From: Dendrobium chrysotoxum
Taxonomy: Eukaryota > Streptophyta > Magnoliopsida > Asparagales > Orchidaceae
Direction of reading: 5' to 3'
NCBI GenBank assembly: GCA_019925795.1
Contig: CM034307.1
Span: 35,613,201 to 35,677,200 of the forward strand
Length of the DNA: 64,000 bases
Positions 60,885 through 64,000 of the stretch are shown one piece after another (positions within the stretch are counted from its first letter, which is position 1; each line of letters starts with the position of its first letter). The notes under the pieces were generated by a model. It made no database searches and was not told the origin of the DNA. It saw only the letters and a program-made list of their open reading frames with translations. The translations under genes and the position numbers were made by a program.

Positions 60885-61065
60885 TGAAGAATATGTTCGT
60901 CAAAGGAAATTAAATGAAAGGTTTTCCCGAAACTCCTTAATGTCAAGGACCTCAAGTCTTGGTAGGAGAAGGATCCTAGACGGTGTTTGTGATGCTCGGA
61001 GTTTGCAAGATCATTGCTGTAGCTTGCCCAGGAATGGCATCGAAATAAGAGATCTAGTAGATAAG
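60885..61065 (+). CDS. HMGCL: HMG-CoA lyase, second coding exon
   Basis: Follows the acceptor TCCTTACAG|TGAAGA and completes a Ser codon with the two bases from the previous exon. It encodes EEYVRQRKLNERFSRNSLMS, then RTSSLGRRR and NGIEIRDLVDK, the variable basic region between the plant N-terminal extension and the catalytic barrel. It ends GATAAG|GTACCC at 61065 in phase 0. The length (181 nt) restores the frame exactly. Sequence in this part is poorly conserved among plants, so assignment rests on splice phase and position between two well-recognised exons. Confidence 0.8.
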
Positions 61066-61678
61066 GTACCCAAAAGCCTTAGATTAGTTCCATTGATAAT
61101 GCTAATATTCAATGCCCAAAAGATTTTCAATGCTTCAATGCATCATACTAATATTCGACATTGATAACACAAACAGTGGAATCTTTTTTGTGCTATAAAA
61201 AGTAATGGCTAATGCCATCAAAATTATTATTTCAGGTTAGTAAGAGTTATTCTTTAATAATTGGACCAACTTTTGTATTACATCGAAGCAGCCACGCACT
61301 TTTATCCTATTAAAATTAATAGCATTTGAATGCGGTTTTTTCATGCTATTATTAATTTTTCCTCAATATATGGCTAATTACAACCTCTGATGAGCATTTT
61401 TAACCATCAGCTTTATGTGTCTCTCCATAGGATTTTTGATGGCATATGTTATCTTGTAAACTTATGAAACTAGTTTAGTCTTAACAGATTTTTCAAATTA
61501 TTTCAGTGAAAAGATGTGTTATATTAAACATTGTTCTTAATCAACTATATTAATTATGTTCTTTTAATCGCTATCAAATTTCCAAGAAATGATTAATCAA
61601 TTAGAACAACAGAAAAGAATGAAATAAGGGGTATTGTACAACCAACAAAATCATAATTCTCATATGAATCCATTGCAG

Positions 61679-61858
61679 ATTTTTAGAAGCATGCCAAGTT
61701 ATGTAAAGATAGTTGAGGTTGGGCCTAGAGATGGTTTGCAGAATGAAAAGAGTGTCATACCCACAAAAGTGAAAATTGACCTAATACAGAGATTGGCAAC
61801 AACCGGATTATCAGTTGTTGAGGCTACAAGTTTTGTCTCTCCGAAGTGGGTACCCCAG
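61679..61858 (+). CDS. HMGCL: HMG-CoA lyase, third coding exon (start of the catalytic barrel)
   Basis: After CATTGCAG the exon encodes SYVKIVEVGPRDGLQNEKSV, then VKIDLIQRLATTGLSVVEAT and SFVSPKWVPQ, ending CCCCAG|GTAAAA at 61858 (180 nt, phase 0 at both ends). HMG-CoA lyase cleaves HMG-CoA to acetyl-CoA and acetoacetate, the last step of leucine breakdown. EVGPRDGLQNE holds the catalytic Arg and the metal-binding Asp (R41 and D42 in the human enzyme). The Glu of VVEATSF matches human E72. The later Asp, His and Cys residues lie in exons outside the window. The next protein segment (usually ADAKDV) is not found downstream here. Confidence 0.95.
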
Positions 61859-62919
61859 GTAAAAACATCTTTTAGGTACGCCAACTCTTTGTTTAGTTAG
61901 TTTAAATTACATATAATTCTTGTTTATCATACCTATATCTAATGTTTATTAAATGCGAGGATACTTGATTATGAAATTGGGATCTGCCATTTGGCATGCC
62001 AATTATTTTGTCAAAGAACAGGTAATACTTTATCAGATAAGCCTTACGGCATTTCTGATTTATGCTCCGAAGGAATTTACAAAAGATGCATTCATAACCT
62101 GTAAAACTGGCTTCCACATGACTCATCCTGCAAACTGTAAAGCATTAATGGTTTAGAGGGTCTAATGTCATGATCTAGGATGCCTAAGTTTTGTAATACT
62201 TTGGTTAGATGCAGCTAAAACTGAAAGCTTGATGACTTCTTTAATCCCTATAAAGAGCTTTTCATATCATTTCTTCTCTCTAGGTTACAGTCGCCAAGTT
62301 ACCATAAAGGTTTGATTGTTCTCCCTGTAAGAATTTATTCTTTCCGTGAATGCTTTGGCATTTCCTATAGTTAATTTTTGCTAGAAGTAAGAATTTTCTA
62401 GATATGATTTCAAGAGAAACCAGCTATTAATTGCAGAGGATTGTGTATTGGTCGATTGTGGCAATTGACAAATTAAAAAACTTAGCATATGACTGCCACG
62501 TACCAGTAGCTTAAAGATCCTGCACTACATGCTATGTATGGAATCTTTTGCTGGGTCTGCGGAATTTGCTGAGGCAGATAATATCAGGGACAGACACAAC
62601 AGCAGCTTGTGTTATTTATGTTGTTCTGGCTGTAATGCTCTTTATTGACACGGGAGATATTCAGAAAAATATCTGAGAAAACTGCTGTGGGACTTCATTT
62701 GAGAAAAAACATGGTGTGAAAAATCTGTTTGAAGTTTTGTTTTGCTAGTCTATACCTGTTGCCGAAAAACGGATTACTGTTGCCACTTGAAGCCTTAGTA
62801 TTTGTTACACTGGAGTATCATTTTGTCATTCCTTTTAGTTTATTAAACGAATAATTCATATTACTGTGGAAAAAATGTAGAAAGGACATATACATTATGT
62901 GGCATTTACCTTTAACAGA

Positions 62920-63237
62920 TCAAGACTGCACTGTTGCACGGGTGGAAAGCCCACGTTGGATGACCAACAGCTTGTATGGAGTGGTAGCAATGGTGTGCCT
63001 CAACTCAACGATGCACTGCTTCCTAGGCCCATCGGATAGTAGCCCCGGAAGGAGCATGTTCACTGATTTCAACTGACGATTGAGGGGGTAAATCAGCCCA
63101 CCCGATACGGGTGCTTTGTTCAGTGCAGCTTCACCACACATGCTGTGTACCATGATGCATGAAGCCACACCAACAAAGCCCAAATCAGGCAAATGATATA
63201 TGATAAATGTAGCATAAATCATAGAGTAAAAGCTCAA
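62920..63237 (-). pseudogene. Unrecognised 105-codon minus-strand frame, possible captured fragment
   Basis: The minus strand is open for 105 codons in a block richer in G and C than the intron around it. The product has a hydrophobic start and the segments VHSMCGEAALNKAPVSGGLI and PLNRQLKSVNMLLPGLLSDG; it ends GLSTRATVQS. I do not recognise a family. Codon usage looks more protein-like than neighbouring sequence. It may be a captured or antisense gene fragment, part of a mobile element, or chance. The ATG is AT-rich and may not be the true start. It abuts the left end of the inverted-repeat element. Confidence 0.3.
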
Positions 63238-63239
63238 AA

Positions 63240-64000
63240 TGGTTCCCCGACTATTGATAAATGCCTAATTTAGTACCAGAGTTTTGCATTGCCACATTTT
63301 AGTCCCTCAACTATTAAAAATTGATCCAATTTAGTCTTAGAAGCTAAAATAAGTGTTAAAGTTAACTCCAAAGTTAAATATGAGGGTAGTTTGTGAGATT
63401 ATACTATATATATTACTCTATTTTATCATTTAATAAATTATAATACATATTTAATCTACTAACTAATAAGGATAAATAATTAGTGAAAAAAAATTATTTT
63501 TTAAAGCAAAATCTAAATTGTTTTATATGTAATTGATAAGCAAATCTATCTTTGTCTCCTTGTGAATGTTGCAAATTGCTCCCTGTATCCATCCCTGGAT
63601 GTCGAAGTGCATCGTGATCGCGCAGCCTCTCGTGTCACTCATGATTGCTCGGAGCAGCACGGCCTCTCGTGTCACTTGCAGTCGCTCGTTGTAGCACAAG
63701 TCTTACATCTCGCTCGCAACACATCACTCACACTCGCTCGCAACAACACGACATTTCGCTTTTCACTCGCAAAAAGTCGAAGCACGACGCCTTTCTCACA
63801 GCTGCAAGTCTTCTCTCTCACACAAATCGGTAAGAAGTATTTTTAATAAAATTCCCGCAAAGAAGTGAATACTTGTGGCTTCTTCCATTAATTTAAATGA
63901 AAATTTTAGTAGAGGGACCAAATTGGACAATTTGTAATATTTAAGGGACTAAATTTGGGCAATATGAAACTCTGGGGCTAAATTGTACATTTATCAATAT
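63240..64000. mobile_element. Non-autonomous TIR DNA transposon (Mutator-like?) in the lyase intron, right end cut off
   Basis: The left arm at about 63251-63340 (TATTGATAAATGCCTAATTTAG, then CCAGAGTTT, ATTGCC, TTTAGTCCCT and CCAATTTAG words) is the inverted complement of 63902-64000, with most positions matching over about 100 bp. Long TIRs made of 'aaatttagtccct' words are frequent in plant Mutator-like and related non-autonomous elements. The arm is still matching at 64000, so the right end and any target duplication lie outside. Inside is a 300-bp GC-rich segment (63560-63838) ending ATCG|GTAAGAAG, like an exon with a splice donor. Confidence 0.7.

Larger units (their letters stand above)
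56561..64000 (+). other. HMGCL: HMG-CoA lyase gene, 5' part (continues beyond the window)
   Basis: The gene reads on the plus strand. Its 5' part probably begins near the CT-repeat and AACCCTAACC-rich stretch (56570-56800), which looks like a plant 5' UTR. A roughly 3.6-kb region without recognisable coding precedes the first coding exon at 60524. Three coding exons are joined in frame by canonical GT-AG introns: 60524-60690, 60885-61065 and 61679-61858. The remaining two-thirds of the enzyme is not found between 61859 and 64000 and must lie downstream. The visible exons are undamaged. Confidence 0.85.
61859..64000 (+). other. HMG-CoA lyase intron, at least 2.1 kb, cut by the window end
   Basis: It starts with a canonical GTAAAA donor. 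Nothing matching the next lyase exon was found. It holds an unrecognised minus-strand frame (62920-63237) and a terminal-inverted-repeat element from about 63240. Confidence 0.75.

Noticed and set aside
1..64000. CRISPR arrays, tRNA or rRNA genes, bacterial operons.
   Set aside because: No spaced identical repeats, cloverleaf or rRNA signatures were seen; intron structure and retroelements show plant nuclear DNA.

Overview
The window is plant nuclear DNA, AT-rich and dominated by transposable elements. It comes from a flowering plant; I cannot place it further, and a monocot is only a guess. The evidence is L1-type LINEs whose ORF1 has the plant CCHC_4 zinc knuckle, Ty3/gypsy elements of the Tat/Ogre lineage (4-5 kb LTRs, a tRNA-Arg-type primer site, a second archaeal-like RNase H), a plant RTE LINE, and spliced exons of plant hydroxymethylglutaryl-CoA (HMG-CoA) lyase. 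The HMG-CoA lyase gene is the only host gene I can support.

Layout: 1-4766 is a decayed L1-like LINE with zinc knuckle, endonuclease, reverse transcriptase, zf-RVT, RNase H and poly(A). 4767-6478 is unassigned. 6479-14650 is element C, about 8.2 kb and non-coding, with an RTE LINE 3' fragment (8547-9039, minus strand) inside it. 14651-15950 is unassigned. 15951-19514 is a second, more decayed LINE. 19515-55992 is a composite Tat array in the order LTR1 - internal A - LTR2 - internal B - LTR3. Internal A is split by element D (29657-37809), a relative of C flanked by a 5-bp duplication. 55993-64000 holds the 5' region, 5' introns and the first three recognisable coding exons of HMG-CoA lyase on the plus strand. 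The rest of that gene lies beyond the window. Its last visible intron carries a terminal-inverted-repeat element running off the edge.

The most unusual part is the array. Outer LTR1 and LTR3 resemble each other much more than either resembles LTR2 between them, which suggests that an LTR-int-LTR-int-LTR dimer moved as one unit or was built by recombination. Both internal regions lack gag. They share at least seven in-frame TAA/TAG codons at equivalent positions. Both carry iterated AT-rich hairpins of about 70 nt downstream of integrase. In A, an inverted LTR fragment follows LTR1 directly and interrupts the primer site, giving a potential long hairpin RNA. Every retroelement coding region seen here is broken, so none looks autonomous.

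All similarity statements come from reading by eye; no alignment or database search was run.
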